A DNA stretch of 64,000 nucleotides from Sodalis ligni. GTDB taxonomy: Bacteria; Pseudomonadota; Gammaproteobacteria; Enterobacterales; Enterobacteriaceae. The notes below the pieces were generated by a model. The model did no database searches and was not told the origin of the DNA. It worked only from the letters and a program-made list of their open reading frames with translations. The translations under genes and the position numbers were made by a program. The DNA lies in contig NZ_CP075169.1 of assembly GCF_016865525.2 (NCBI RefSeq), positions 5,828,337 through 5,892,336 on the forward strand, given 5' to 3'. Shown here one piece after another: positions 34,818 to 43,751 of this stretch (its first letter is position 1; every line of letters starts with the position of its first letter).

Positions 34818-35091
34818 TTAACCATGGCAGATCTCCTGTATCTCATCCTGCGCAGCCGCAATCACCAGTTCAGGCTGCGTACCGAGCAGATCCTGTGGCC
34901 GTTTGGCCCCCAGGAAACTGTTTGGCGAGCGAAACCAGTAGGCCATGCCCCAGCTGTCCTTGTCGCTGGTGAAGATTTCGATGACCTCGGCTAAGGACTT
35001 GAGCGGGCGAAAGCCGGCGTCGCGATCAAGACCGTATGCGGGGTAATAGTCCACACCGTTATGGCGGATAGCAAAGTTCTGGCTTTTTTTG
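34818..35091 (-). CDS. Small protein like an Xre/MbcA/ParS toxin-binding (DUF2384) domain, probably truncated
   Basis: From a GTG at 35054 the frame gives 78 residues ending GMAYWFRSPNSFLGAKRPQDLLGTQPELVIAAAQDEIQEICHG. The pattern of an aromatic, a PN(S/F)xLxG(K) turn and a DLL resembles DUF2384 toxin-binding domains. The same frame reads back to 35091 (KKSQNFAIRHNGVDYYPAYG) without an ATG and stops in the hairpin at 35093-35114, so the N-terminus seems to be cut at that junction. It is followed by the broken antitoxin. Family call is tentative. Confidence 0.5.
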
Positions 35092-35092
35092 A

Positions 35093-35240
35093 CCTCCGTC
35101 TATTTAGACGGAGGGTTCAAGCTGCCCGATCAACGTCGGGAGGGCGACTAATACAATACCCTTCGGGGAAATAAGTCCGCGGTTCGCTAGACCGTTTTGA
35201 GCCTCCCGGCACCATAATTTTTGGTGTCGTTGTTTTTACT
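35093..35240 (+). ncRNA. Structured non-coding stretch ending in a Rho-independent terminator
   Basis: Four hairpins occur within 150 bp: CCTCCGTCTA/TAGACGGAGG (35093-35114, perfect 10-bp stem, 2-nt loop); CCCGA/TCGGG (35125-35140); CCC-TTCG-GGG (35159-35168, a stable tetraloop); and GGCACCA/TGGTGTC (35208-35228) followed by GTTGTTTTTA, a good plus-strand terminator. No protein frame fits. It could be a small RNA, the leader of the pseudogene just downstream, or the end of a lost mobile element. No known RNA family is recognised. Confidence 0.4.
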
Positions 35241-35262
35241 CAAAGAAACTAGCGAGATTTTT

Positions 35263-35756
35263 ATGCCTACAATGACCTTATCTTCATGCCGGCGCACCGA
35301 TGCGCTGCTTGCCATACCCTTTAGCGCCGAAACCGATTTCACCCTGCTGGCTGACTATAGCGAACAATTTGCCAAAACCCGGCTGTAGGTTGACGAACCC
35401 ATGCAGCGGCAAGCGCTCTAGGTCCGGCTGGCCAACTGCCTGGCAACGCTGCTGCCTACCATGGATGCCCCCTTCCGCCTCATTTGGTGGAAAGCCTGAC
35501 CGTTGATGAGCTCCCCTCGCCGAGGCTCGGCTTTGAACCCGATGCCGATCTGCTCTGCGAATATTGTCTGACGCTGGCGCGCCTTTTGACAAACCGGGCG
35601 GTAACGCCGGAAATGGAGCAAACCCTGATTGGGCTGATGTTCGAACTGGTCAGCTACTTCGCCGGCGAACTGAAAGCCCCTCGCTGGGTGCGTACCGGCA
35701 AAGGGGTAAAGCTGATCGCGGAAGTTGAAAATGAAGACCGGGAATGGGTGCCTTGA
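35263..35756 (+). pseudogene. Broken gene of unknown family (accessory-element type)
   Basis: The frame from ATG 35263 (MPTMTLSSCRRTDALLAIPF...) meets two in-frame TAG codons near 35386 and 35428 and a TGA near 35497. It then continues one frame over as SLTVDELPSPRLGFEPDADLLCEYCLTLARLL to 35756, ending KAPRWVRTGKGVKLIAEVENEDREWVP. Joined, it would be about 163 residues. I do not recognise the family by name; its acidic, Leu-rich style and surroundings resemble conserved hypothetical genes of plasmids and islands. It follows the terminator-bearing stretch by 22 bp. Confidence 0.65.
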
Positions 35757-35876
35757 TGGCATAAAACCATTCAATTCTGACTAAAGATGGCAATTTTAAC
35801 TCCCGGTTTTTCAATAAAGAAACAGTACAAAAAAGTAAAGCCTAATACTTAGATATTTTTATTTCAAAGGTTATTT

Positions 35877-36476
35877 ATGTACTCATCCAAGCCGAGTGTG
35901 GTCTATGGATTCCATGGAATGGATAAAGCTGCTGCAATGTCAATTTTAAATTATCAAGATAATTTCCGTCATAGCAATAATATTTATGATTGGCTTGGTG
36001 ATGGAGTTTATTTTTGGGAAAACAATCATGAAAGAGCGAAACAGTATGCCCTTGAGGACATGAAAAGACCTAAAACCAAGATCAAAGAACCATTTGTTTT
36101 AGGTGCAGTAATTGAACTTGGTAATTGCTTGGATTTGCTTGACCAAAAACATATTGATTTTGTGAAATTCGCTCATTCCGAAATGGTTAAATCATTAGAT
36201 ACCAATAGCAAACCCATTCCTATCAATAGTGGTTTTGGTACTGTCGATTTTGACTTCAAGCGTAGAGAACTTGATTGCGCAGTGATTAGGCATGCCCATG
36301 CAATTGCACTCAAAGAAGGTCTAAAATTTGATTCAGTTCGTGCTGCTTTCATGGAAGGGAATGCTATATATAGTGGCGCTAAATTCTTCGATAAAAATCA
36401 TATCCAACTCTCAATTTTGAATCCAGATTGTATCAAAGGCATTTTCCTTCCTCGTCAACCAACATGCTTATTATAA
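35877..36476 (+). CDS. Putative ADP-ribosyltransferase-fold protein (DUF3990/PARP-like), possible orphan toxin or defence effector
   Basis: The 199-residue protein is intact and AT-rich. YGFHGMDKAAAMSILN (His13) and WLGDGVYFWENNHERAKQYALE (Tyr45) mirror the H...GxGxYF...A..YA pattern of PARP-like and DUF3990 ADP-ribosyltransferases, giving the first two residues of an H-Y-E triad. The third residue is not certain. Base composition is far more AT-rich than roxA or the operons before it, which suggests transfer. No antitoxin is adjacent: the neighbour on the other strand is a small truncated protein of unknown role. Fold call is by motif only. Confidence 0.5.
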   Translation: MYSSKPSVVYGFHGMDKAAAMSILNYQDNFRHSNNIYDWLGDGVYFWENNHERAKQYALEDMKRPKTKIKEPFVLGAVIELGNCLDLLDQKHIDFVKFAHSEMVKSLDTNSKPIPINSGFGTVDFDFKRRELDCAVIRHAHAIALKEGLKFDSVRAAFMEGNAIYSGAKFFDKNHIQLSILNPDCIKGIFLPRQPTCLL

Positions 36477-36536
36477 TTTTAAAATTACATTATTTAATCT
36501 TCAAATACTTGACGATGTTTCATGATCGTTATTGGG

Positions 36537-36770
36537 TTAGCTGCTTAGGTCTAATTGGCTAGGTCCCATAGGAATATCAGGCATCTGGATATGTAGCGGC
36601 CAATGCTCTTTTGCAGCTTGTATTACCTTTTGTACGGCGGCTAAATCTGATGCCAAGAAGATACCTGCAAGTCCACATGTAGTCAATACTAATACCACAC
36701 TCCAGGCTATGTAATTAGCAAGACCTCTTACGGCTTTTCTATTATTTAGCCCATTAGTTGAATTACTCAT
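36537..36770 (-). CDS. Small hydrophobic protein, paralogue of the one at 55069-55365 (truncated by a stop)
   Basis: The protein has 77 residues from ATG 36770, with AAGGAA upstream. The mature-like part has a hydrophobic stretch (about 21-45) and ends IQMPDIPMGPSQLDLSS. It aligns over its full length with the 98-residue protein at 55069-55365, including the ribosome site and upstream bases. Here a TAA replaces the Gln codon after LSS, and homology (PN, HET) continues past the stop. So this copy lost about 20 residues. Function unknown; size and composition recall bacteriocin-like or small membrane proteins. Confidence 0.6.
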   Translation of the reverse strand: MSNSTNGLNNRKAVRGLANYIAWSVVLVLTTCGLAGIFLASDLAAVQKVIQAAKEHWPLHIQMPDIPMGPSQLDLSS

Positions 36771-36927
36771 ATCTATTCCTTTTATTAATAAGTCCATATA
36801 TCAATCTCTATGCAGTTAACTTCCATTATTTAAACGCGTTAAATAAAGAATGAAATTATTCATGCATCCATTGCAAACAGACTAAGCTACCCTGACCGAC
36901 TTTACTTTCCTTCTCGTCATTAAAATA

Positions 36928-37128
36928 CTAACTTTTTCTCCTTCCGACCCATTCGGCGAGATTGTTGCCCTCATCATGACGGTAGAGGCAATGACGGCAA
37001 TATCTCAGTGCAAACGTAATATTCATACCAGCATGTGCTACGCATTTTGGTTGTTTACTATAAATGACTGTGCCCCTACCGCAATAGACATCTTTACATC
37101 CTTTTAAATACTTATTTCTTCTGAACAC
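36928..37128 (-). CDS. Hypothetical small cysteine-rich protein
   Basis: A 66-residue frame from GTG 37128 with CAGGGAAAAC upstream. It contains Cys at about 11, 16, 29, 44 and 47 and several His, and ends EWVGRRKS. The spacing CRHC and CVAH might hold zinc. There is no recognisable family and the region is AT-rich, so it may be a chance frame. Confidence 0.3.
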   Translation of the reverse strand: MFRRNKYLKGCKDVYCGRGTVIYSKQPKCVAHAGMNITFALRYCRHCLYRHDEGNNLAEWVGRRKS

Positions 37129-37433
37129 GTTTTCCCTGAATAATAAACTTTATTTGGGTTTTAACCGAAGATTAAAAGACTGCTCAAGTATTGCAGGAAT
37201 TATGTCAATTGATAATTATGTCAAATGTAATATTTTCCATGTGATCTTTATCAGAATGAGGCCAAAAAAATACCTGAGAGCTCATTTAAGCGTTGACGAA
37301 ATGTTCACTTGTAAGTAAATTTTATCTGTGCCGGTAACAATACATTCAATCTAAGTGCAGGATAAAAATATATATATATGCATAACTGATTTCTTAAGGA
37401 ATTTATGTAAAATAATATAGCAGGAGTTCAGGA
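37129..37433. other. AT-rich region upstream of the biosynthetic cluster
   Basis: No gene is seen. The part near 37365-37385 has an alternating TA tract (ATATATATATGC) that could form the promoter of the dioxygenase gene. A clean ribosome site (CAGGAG, 37421-37426) precedes the ATG at 37434. Confidence 0.4.
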
Positions 37434-38234
37434 ATGGAATCTAAAGATCTGGAACTTTATCGCAAGCAAGGATTCAACATCTCAGAATCCCTTTATACTC
37501 GCCAGGAAGTGAACATACTCAATGCTGAAACCCATCGATTAATGCATGAAAGCTCCGCCGGAAAGGTATTGGAAGGCAATGGAAAAACTCTGAGAAGCAT
37601 TAACGGGCCTAACCTTAACAGCGAGCTTTTTCAAAATTTAGCCTGCGACGCGCGATTGCTTGGGCAAGCGGAAATGTTACTGGGCGGACCTGTTTATGTT
37701 CATCAATATAAAATCAATACCAAGCAGGCGTTCCAGGGCCAGAATTGGGAATGGCATTCCGACTACTGGTTCTGGAAGAAAGAGGATGGCATGCCGGAAC
37801 CGAAAGCCCTGACCACGGTTATTTTCCTGGATGAAGTCAATGAATTCAACGGCCCAATGTTGCTTGTGCCGGGAACGCAGTATGACGTGCTCATCGACGA
37901 GATTCACGATAGGCCATACGGCGAACTCGATGGGGGTGACAACTGGGCAATCACGACTGCGCAAAACCTCAAGTATCGTCTCTCTGAAACGTACCTGCGC
38001 AAAAAAATCGAAAATAAGGGAATCGTGGCCGCAAAGGGTCGCCCGGGTGACGTACTTTTTTTCCATTGCAATCTCCTGCACTGCTCTAGCGCGAACTCGT
38101 CGCCATGGGACAGAAAAGCCGTATTTATTTCCTACAACCTGGTCAGCAATTGTTTAAACGAAGTGCCCTCCCCTCGACCGGAATTCATGGCATCCCGTCA
38201 GTTCACTCCGCTGACACAAAAGCGCGTTTTTTAA
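37434..38234 (+). CDS. Phytanoyl-CoA dioxygenase (PhyH) family 2-oxoglutarate/Fe(II) hydroxylase
   Basis: The protein has 266 residues, the length of PhyH-type tailoring hydroxylases such as ectoine hydroxylase. The iron motif is WHSDYWFW (His108-X-Asp110), the distal His lies in GDVLFFHCNLLHCSS, and a later Arg (WDRKAVFISYN) would hold 2-oxoglutarate. CAGGAG precedes the ATG. The next gene starts 10 bp downstream, so it leads a four-gene cluster with a carbamoyltransferase. It probably hydroxylates an amino acid or peptide intermediate, and the new hydroxyl may be the site of carbamoylation. Confidence 0.88.
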   Translation: MESKDLELYRKQGFNISESLYTRQEVNILNAETHRLMHESSAGKVLEGNGKTLRSINGPNLNSELFQNLACDARLLGQAEMLLGGPVYVHQYKINTKQAFQGQNWEWHSDYWFWKKEDGMPEPKALTTVIFLDEVNEFNGPMLLVPGTQYDVLIDEIHDRPYGELDGGDNWAITTAQNLKYRLSETYLRKKIENKGIVAAKGRPGDVLFFHCNLLHCSSANSSPWDRKAVFISYNLVSNCLNEVPSPRPEFMASRQFTPLTQKRVF

Positions 38235-38244
38235 GGAACCTCGA

Positions 38245-40077
38245 ATGAAAACGTATATTCTGGGACTGTCATGCTACTTCCATGACAGCGCCGCCGCGTT
38301 GCTTTGCGATGGAGAAATTGTGGCGGCCGCGCAGGAAGAGCGATTCACCCGTATTAAGCAGGATCCTTCTTTTCCCGAAAATGCGGTTAAGTTCTGCTTA
38401 AACACGGCAGGAATTACTTTAGACCAGGTATCTCGGATTTTTTATTACGAAAACCCCACGGAAAAATTTAAACGCATAATGTCCACCGCCGTCACCTCCG
38501 GCTGGTCGGGGGTCAGATCGCTTTTTTTCCACGTGCCGGGATGGTTGACCAATAAGCTGTACGTCAGAAAAAAACTTACAAAGGCACTGGGCTTCGCCAA
38601 CACGCCCGTGCCTGAAATTACCTATATTAATCATCATCATTCTCATGCCGCGTCCGCATTTTTTCCCAGTCCATTTGAGAAAGCATTGGTGCTTTGCATT
38701 GATGGCGTTGGTGAATGGGACACAACAACAGCCTGGGTAGGTGAAGGCAGTAAACTCACGAAGCTCTGGCAAACGCGATTTCCACATTCACTTGGTCTGA
38801 TTTATTCCGCGTTCACGTTTTACTGCGGATTCAAGGTTGATTCCGGCGAGTATAAGTTGATGGGCCTTGCTCCTTACGGACGCCCCGTTTATGCCGATAT
38901 GATTAAAAAGCATCTGATACAGGTGCAACCGGACGGCAGCTTTGAGATGGACATGTCCTATTTTGACTATGCCACGGGCGACCAGATGACGTCGGAAAAG
39001 TTTCACGACCTGTTCGGCGGCCCGCCGCGTGATGCGGAAAGCGAGCTTACTGAACGGCAATTCAACCTAGCCTCGTCCATACAGGCAGTTCTGGAAGAAG
39101 TGGTATTGCTTATTGCCCGTTATTGGCAGAAAAAGACGGGGTTGGAAAATCTTTGCCTGGCCGGAGGCGTTGCCTTGAATTGCGTGGCAAACGGCAAACT
39201 GGCGCAGGCGGGTATCTTTAAAAACATATGGGTACAGCCGGCATCCGGAGACAGCGGCGGTTCGCTGGGTGCGGCGCTCTCAGGCTGGTATGGACACGTA
39301 GGCGCACCACGCATACCTGATGCAGGAGACAGCATGAAGGGTAGCTATCTGGGGACCCGTTACACGCGCGAAGAAATCCTTCATTACCTTAATGAGCAAG
39401 GCGCAGTTTTCACCGAGCTCACGGAAGATAAACTTTGCGCGGAGGTTGCCGGGATTCTGGCACAAGGTAATGTCACCGGCTGGTTCCAGGGCAGGATGGA
39501 GTTCGGCCCCCGCTCACTCGGCGCGCGCTCCATCCTGGGCGATGCCCGAAATCGCCAAATGCAGACGGTAATGAATCTCAAGATAAAGAACAGAGAGTCA
39601 TTCCGTCCTTTTGCTCCGGTCGTATTAGAAGAGCATGCAAAGGACTGGTTCAGCGTGAAAACGAAAAGTCCCTATATGCTGTTTGTCTACCCGGTTGCAA
39701 ACTCCAAGCTCACACCACCTGGTCCCGGTGCCGTTCAGGTAAGCGGACTTGGAAAACTTAACCAAATCCGCTCACAAATCCCAGCCGTTACGCATGTTGA
39801 TAATTCGGCGCGTCTGCAAACGGTCGATGGGAGTCACAATCCGCTTTTTTTCAGTCTCCTGAACGCCTTTCATGCGCGAACAGGCTGTCCGGTGCTGGTA
39901 AATACGTCTTTTAATGTCAGAGGAGAGCCGATTGTTGAATCACCTAAAGATGCTTATGTCTGTTTCATGCGCACATCAATGGATTATCTCGTATTGGGAA
40001 ATTTTCTATTGCGCAAACAGGATCAACCCGACTGGGAAGAAAAAATAGACTGGAAGAAACATTACCCTCTGGATTAA
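38245..40077 (+). CDS. Carbamoyltransferase, NodU/CmcH/TobZ family
   Basis: The protein has 610 residues and transfers carbamoyl from carbamoyl phosphate, via carbamoyl-AMP, to a hydroxyl or amine of a small molecule. The N-terminal Kae1-like ATPase domain begins YILGLSCYFHDSAAALL and carries the metal-binding run HHHSHAASAF (about 131-140), with LCLAGGVALNCVANGKL near 305-320 and MEFGPRSLGARSIL near 420. The C-terminal domain has RESFRPFAPVVLEEHA and VNTSFNVRGEPIV. Length and motifs look intact. It lies between the PhyH gene and the SGNH gene in one operon. Confidence 0.93.
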   Translation: MKTYILGLSCYFHDSAAALLCDGEIVAAAQEERFTRIKQDPSFPENAVKFCLNTAGITLDQVSRIFYYENPTEKFKRIMSTAVTSGWSGVRSLFFHVPGWLTNKLYVRKKLTKALGFANTPVPEITYINHHHSHAASAFFPSPFEKALVLCIDGVGEWDTTTAWVGEGSKLTKLWQTRFPHSLGLIYSAFTFYCGFKVDSGEYKLMGLAPYGRPVYADMIKKHLIQVQPDGSFEMDMSYFDYATGDQMTSEKFHDLFGGPPRDAESELTERQFNLASSIQAVLEEVVLLIARYWQKKTGLENLCLAGGVALNCVANGKLAQAGIFKNIWVQPASGDSGGSLGAALSGWYGHVGAPRIPDAGDSMKGSYLGTRYTREEILHYLNEQGAVFTELTEDKLCAEVAGILAQGNVTGWFQGRMEFGPRSLGARSILGDARNRQMQTVMNLKIKNRESFRPFAPVVLEEHAKDWFSVKTKSPYMLFVYPVANSKLTPPGPGAVQVSGLGKLNQIRSQIPAVTHVDNSARLQTVDGSHNPLFFSLLNAFHARTGCPVLVNTSFNVRGEPIVESPKDAYVCFMRTSMDYLVLGNFLLRKQDQPDWEEKIDWKKHYPLD

Positions 40078-40110
40078 TACTTTCGGAATCAAGTTCTCAA
40101 AGGATGAGTA

Positions 40111-41214
40111 ATGAAATTTAAAAAAATGTCCCATCAAGAGGCGGTAAACCGATGCTATGAGCTTACCCCACAACTGCGTGAATACGATGAGTTCATGTAC
40201 CTTGGCGTCCGGTGGTTGCCTTATACCATGTTTTCCATCATCGGAATTATACCTCAGCGATTATCAATACGGATGACATGGGGTTTCGCCTGAGTCATTC
40301 CCTTGCGGCTGGGCATCAACCGCCGATTTCCTGCTGATAAACCCGTCAATATTGTGATTGGCGGTTCAACGGCTCTGGGTACCGGTACGACATCCGATGC
40401 AAGCACGGTCTCTTCCGCGCTGTCAAAACTGACGGGAGAAGTCTGGTTGAACTTTGGCGGGCGGGGCTATAACTCGGTGCAGGAAGCCATCATTTTTATG
40501 CTCAACCAGCATCGCTTCGATAAAATAAATAACATCATTATATTAAGTGGTCTAAACACGCTTACCTTGGAAGGACTGCCTGATGATTATACCAGTGAGT
40601 ATGGTAAATACTATTATTCGTATGAATTTTTGCATTATATGAATCGATATAATAAGGACATTAAAAAAAGGGCAAATTCTTATGCTTCAATGAATGAATC
40701 AGCGGTTAAAAAATTAATTCCACGGCTCACTGAGAAATTCAATCATTGGCTGGATGATACTGAAGGGAACCCGGCAGAAAGGGTATTTACCGATACTCAC
40801 ATGGACCTGGCCGAGCGTATCAGCCGGGCCGCTCGCAGCACTATTGATTCCGCGGCGCAAATCAATCAGCTTGCCCGTAAAAATGGCGCCCGAGTGCATT
40901 ATGTCCTGCAGCCTTTGTCCAGATGGAGTAAAGAGATCTTTCATGAAACAGAGGAAGAGATGTTCTATGCTATCGACGCCTGTGCTAATAACTTCTGGCG
41001 CTTATTTGAAAAACTCGCAACGCCGGATTTACATGAATCCTATTCTTCGCAGCTTAAACAGGGATGCTTGAATGAAGACATTTGTTTTTTTGATATGAAC
41101 ATGCTCATGAAAGACTCACCTGTCTTGAATGAAAATATCTATATCGACCACTTGCACTTCAACGATGCCGGTTACGAAGAAATAGGACGGATTATCTATG
41201 AACAAGTCATTTAA
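40111..41214 (+). pseudogene. SGNH/GDSL hydrolase-like gene interrupted by one in-frame TGA
   Basis: From ATG 40111 the frame reads MKFKKMSHQEAVNRCYEL... to a TGA at 40291-40293, then continues in the same frame to 41214, about 367 codons in all. The second part has the nucleophile block GGSTALGTGTTSD (GDS-like), GGRGYNS (block II/III), and a terminal DHLHFNDAGYEEIG (catalytic Asp-x-x-His). So a complete SGNH esterase/acyltransferase domain follows the stop. A TTG at 40303 could restart translation. The gene lies in the PhyH-carbamoyltransferase operon and may act on its product. One point mutation or a sequencing error would explain the stop. Confidence 0.8.
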
Positions 41215-41327
41215 CATGGAAGAAAAAAGCATTCAAAGAACCTGCTTGTCAGAGTTTTCCGGCGGTTGTTTTGCGGAAAAAGAAAAACGGGCACCACCTA
41301 TCCCTCAGATAAATGGAAAGCGAGACA

Positions 41328-42572
41328 ATGTCTAAATATTCTGCAAACTGCAGGCCGGTCGTGGCGATAGTTGATGCCGTTTCCGCGGGTGCGCTGGTCA
41401 CGCAGGAGATGGCCGGGCATTATGACCTGATACACATTGAATCAGATGTTGCCGTCAACGCATTATCTCATCCCCGTTTCCATAAACATCATTTTAAGGC
41501 TTTTTATCACTGGGACCGTAGCCAGGCAGAAAAGTGCCTTGAACAAATCGCCTTGCACAATCCTTTGGCAATTATTCCAGGCCATGAATCTGCGGTTAAA
41601 CTGAGCGAAAAGATTGCCTGGAGCATCAATGGAGATGGCAATGACCCTGCGACCACGGTACTTCGCAGAAATAAATTTCTGATGAATGAGGCAGTAGGTC
41701 GCGCGGGCCTGAAAACGGTTAAACAGGCTGCCAGTGATGACCCCTGCGTTCTGAAAAACTGGTTCAGGCAATATAGCCAATCAAAAGTTGTGGTCAAACC
41801 CCTCGACAGCGCTGGTTCAGATGACGTATATATCTGTACGAATGAAGCTCAGGTAGAAGACGCAGCACGCACCATCACCAGCAAAATCAATATCATGCAT
41901 AACCGTAATGAAAAGCGCTGATCCAGCAATTTATTGAAGGTAAAGAGCACGTCGTTAATACTGTTAGCCTGAACGGAAAACATAAAGTCACTGATGTATG
42001 GCGCGTTTCTAAAAACTTTCTGTCGGCAGGAATCTATATGATTTTGATGAACTGTGTCCCCACAGGCTCCAGAGACAGAACGTTGTATCGCTTACACTCT
42101 CAAAGCACTTGATGCAATTGGTATTGTTAAAGGAGCGGGCCATACTGAGCTTATCTTATCCCCTGATGGCCCCACGCTCATTGAAGTCGGCGCCCGCGTT
42201 TCCGGCGCTGCTAATCCTGAAGCGATACGTGTTGCCACCGGCAGCGATCAGCTGGAACTGATCAGGTATGCCTATACGTGCCCTGAATCATTTTATCAGG
42301 CAAGCGAGCGGTATCAGCTCATCCATCCATTACGCTGCGTTCATGCTATAGCGTCGCAGACCGGGCCTTTTTCCCACGCTGAACTGCGGAGTTTCCTGGA
42401 AACGTTGCCTGGATTTGTGAGCGCGGTGATGAAAATAGCCGAAGGCGCCCGACTCAAACCCACAACGGATGTCTACTCCTGCCCCGCTGCTTTCTTTCTA
42501 ACGGGGATAAGTGAGCAGGATATCGCACAGGACTATGTACGATATCGTCAGTGGGAAGCGGCCAATCTCTGA
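41328..42572 (+). pseudogene. ATP-grasp ligase, frameshifted
   Basis: The N-terminal part (41328-41921) has a preATP-grasp domain and SKVVVKPLDSAGSDDVYIC, the ATP-grasp beta hairpin. The frame then shifts near 41915 (LIQQFIEGKEHVVNTVSLNGKHKVTDVWRVSK) and again near 42035-42060. It ends in PETERCIAYTLKALDAIGIVKGAGHTELIL..GPTLIEVGARVSG (42054-42572), the metal-binding end of the fold. About 410 residues in total, the size of amino-acid ligases (BacD/carnosine-synthase style). It is the last gene of the PhyH-carbamoyltransferase cluster and would form an amide bond to an amino acid. Now probably non-functional. Confidence 0.82.
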
Positions 42573-42582
42573 GGGTTTGTGG

Positions 42583-43613
42583 TTACAGGTTGCCGAACAT
42601 CAGGCGGTTGCCCATGCTCATTCCAGTCTCCCGCAAGTACTTACCCAGGTGCCGCTGCGCCGGCTCCCAGCGACGTAAAGCGGCGGCAATATCGGTAGGA
42701 TGAGTCAGAAAAGCCTGCCTTAACGCCAGCGCATTTGCGGCCGCCTTGGAGGTGCTTGCCGCCGTATGCGGGCGTGGAATGGAAGCCGCATCGCCGAGCA
42801 ATAACACGCGATCTTTCACCATGCCATCGACGGCCAGATCGCGGATAGATTGCGCAAAGGGTTCCTTGGTTGCCTGGACCGCTTCTCTGAACCCCGGGGG
42901 AAGTAAGCGCGTAGCCTCTTCATAAACATGGTTTTTCCATTGTTGGGTAATGTAGCCTTCTGGCAGGGAATGCCCGCGCATGACGCCATTCTTATCGGTC
43001 ATGATTGATTCGCGTGTGGCGTCGTCCGTAACGCGATACCATACCCAGTTATAAAGCCGGTGACCCGGGCGCAGATCGTTATTTATGCCGGGTACCAGGT
43101 AGCCCAGAATATGCGACCCCTGATTAGTGGCAAAGGCGAAGTTGCCATGAAGGTCGCGATATGCACGTTCTGGCAATTGCTCTTCATTAATTAATCCCCG
43201 CCATGCGATATAGCCGGAATACGTCGGTGCTTCACCCGGCCAGAGTAATTGCCGAACGGTAGAGCCGTTCCCGTCGGCACCAATCAGGATATCGCCCTGC
43301 CTATGGCTGCCATCCTCAAACCATGCCGTAACACCCTCTTTTGCGAGTCGATACGTTGTAGTTTTTGCCCTGATGGTAGTTTTCCTTGCCGAGGTTCCCA
43401 CGCAATGTCGAATAAATCAATGACCACGACGTTTGAATTTGCGGGGCTAATTGTTTGTCCAGAATAGTGCCGTCCGGATTATAAAAAATGCGATATTGTG
43501 AACGAACACCCAGCTCATTCCAGTCTTTGTTAATACCGCTTCCATGAATGACCTCCACAACCTGAGGCTGAAGCACAATCCCAGCCGACGTGACATTAAA
43601 AAAGTAAGGTTAT
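42583..43613 (-). pseudogene. FAD-dependent monooxygenase (PHBH/UbiH type), N-terminally truncated and frameshifted
   Basis: The C-terminal part (42583 to about 43370) has GDILIGADGNGSTVRQLLWPGEAPTYSGYIAWRGL and VLLLGDAASIPRPHTAASTSKAAANALAL, the DG and GD FAD motifs. About 43365 the frame shifts; VEVIHGSGINKDWNELGVRSQYRIFYNPDGTILDKQ continues upstream in another frame. The first 40-50 residues with the GxGxxG motif are missing beyond 43613. It converges with the ATP-grasp gene, ending 10 bp apart. It is a decayed hydroxylase; substrate unknown. Confidence 0.8.
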
Positions 43614-43751
43614 TTGTTGATTTTATTTATCAGTTCCTCAATCCAACAGCGTCGGGAGAAACTGATATATCCTGAAGGTAACTGTGGAGAGTGAGCCAGT
43701 AGTAGCGGTCGGATTTTCGAATCCGACCGCCTACATAACAGGGAATATTCA

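Noticed and set aside
35093..35240. Right end and guide-RNA scaffold of an IS605/TnpB element
   Set aside because: Hairpins near a junction suggested it, but there is no TnpA or TnpB remnant and the stretch ends in an ordinary terminator. I kept it only as an unassigned structured region.
40291..40293. TGA as a selenocysteine codon
   Set aside because: The position is not in the active site, no selenocysteine insertion hairpin is evident just after it, and SGNH enzymes use Ser. A nonsense mutation is simpler.
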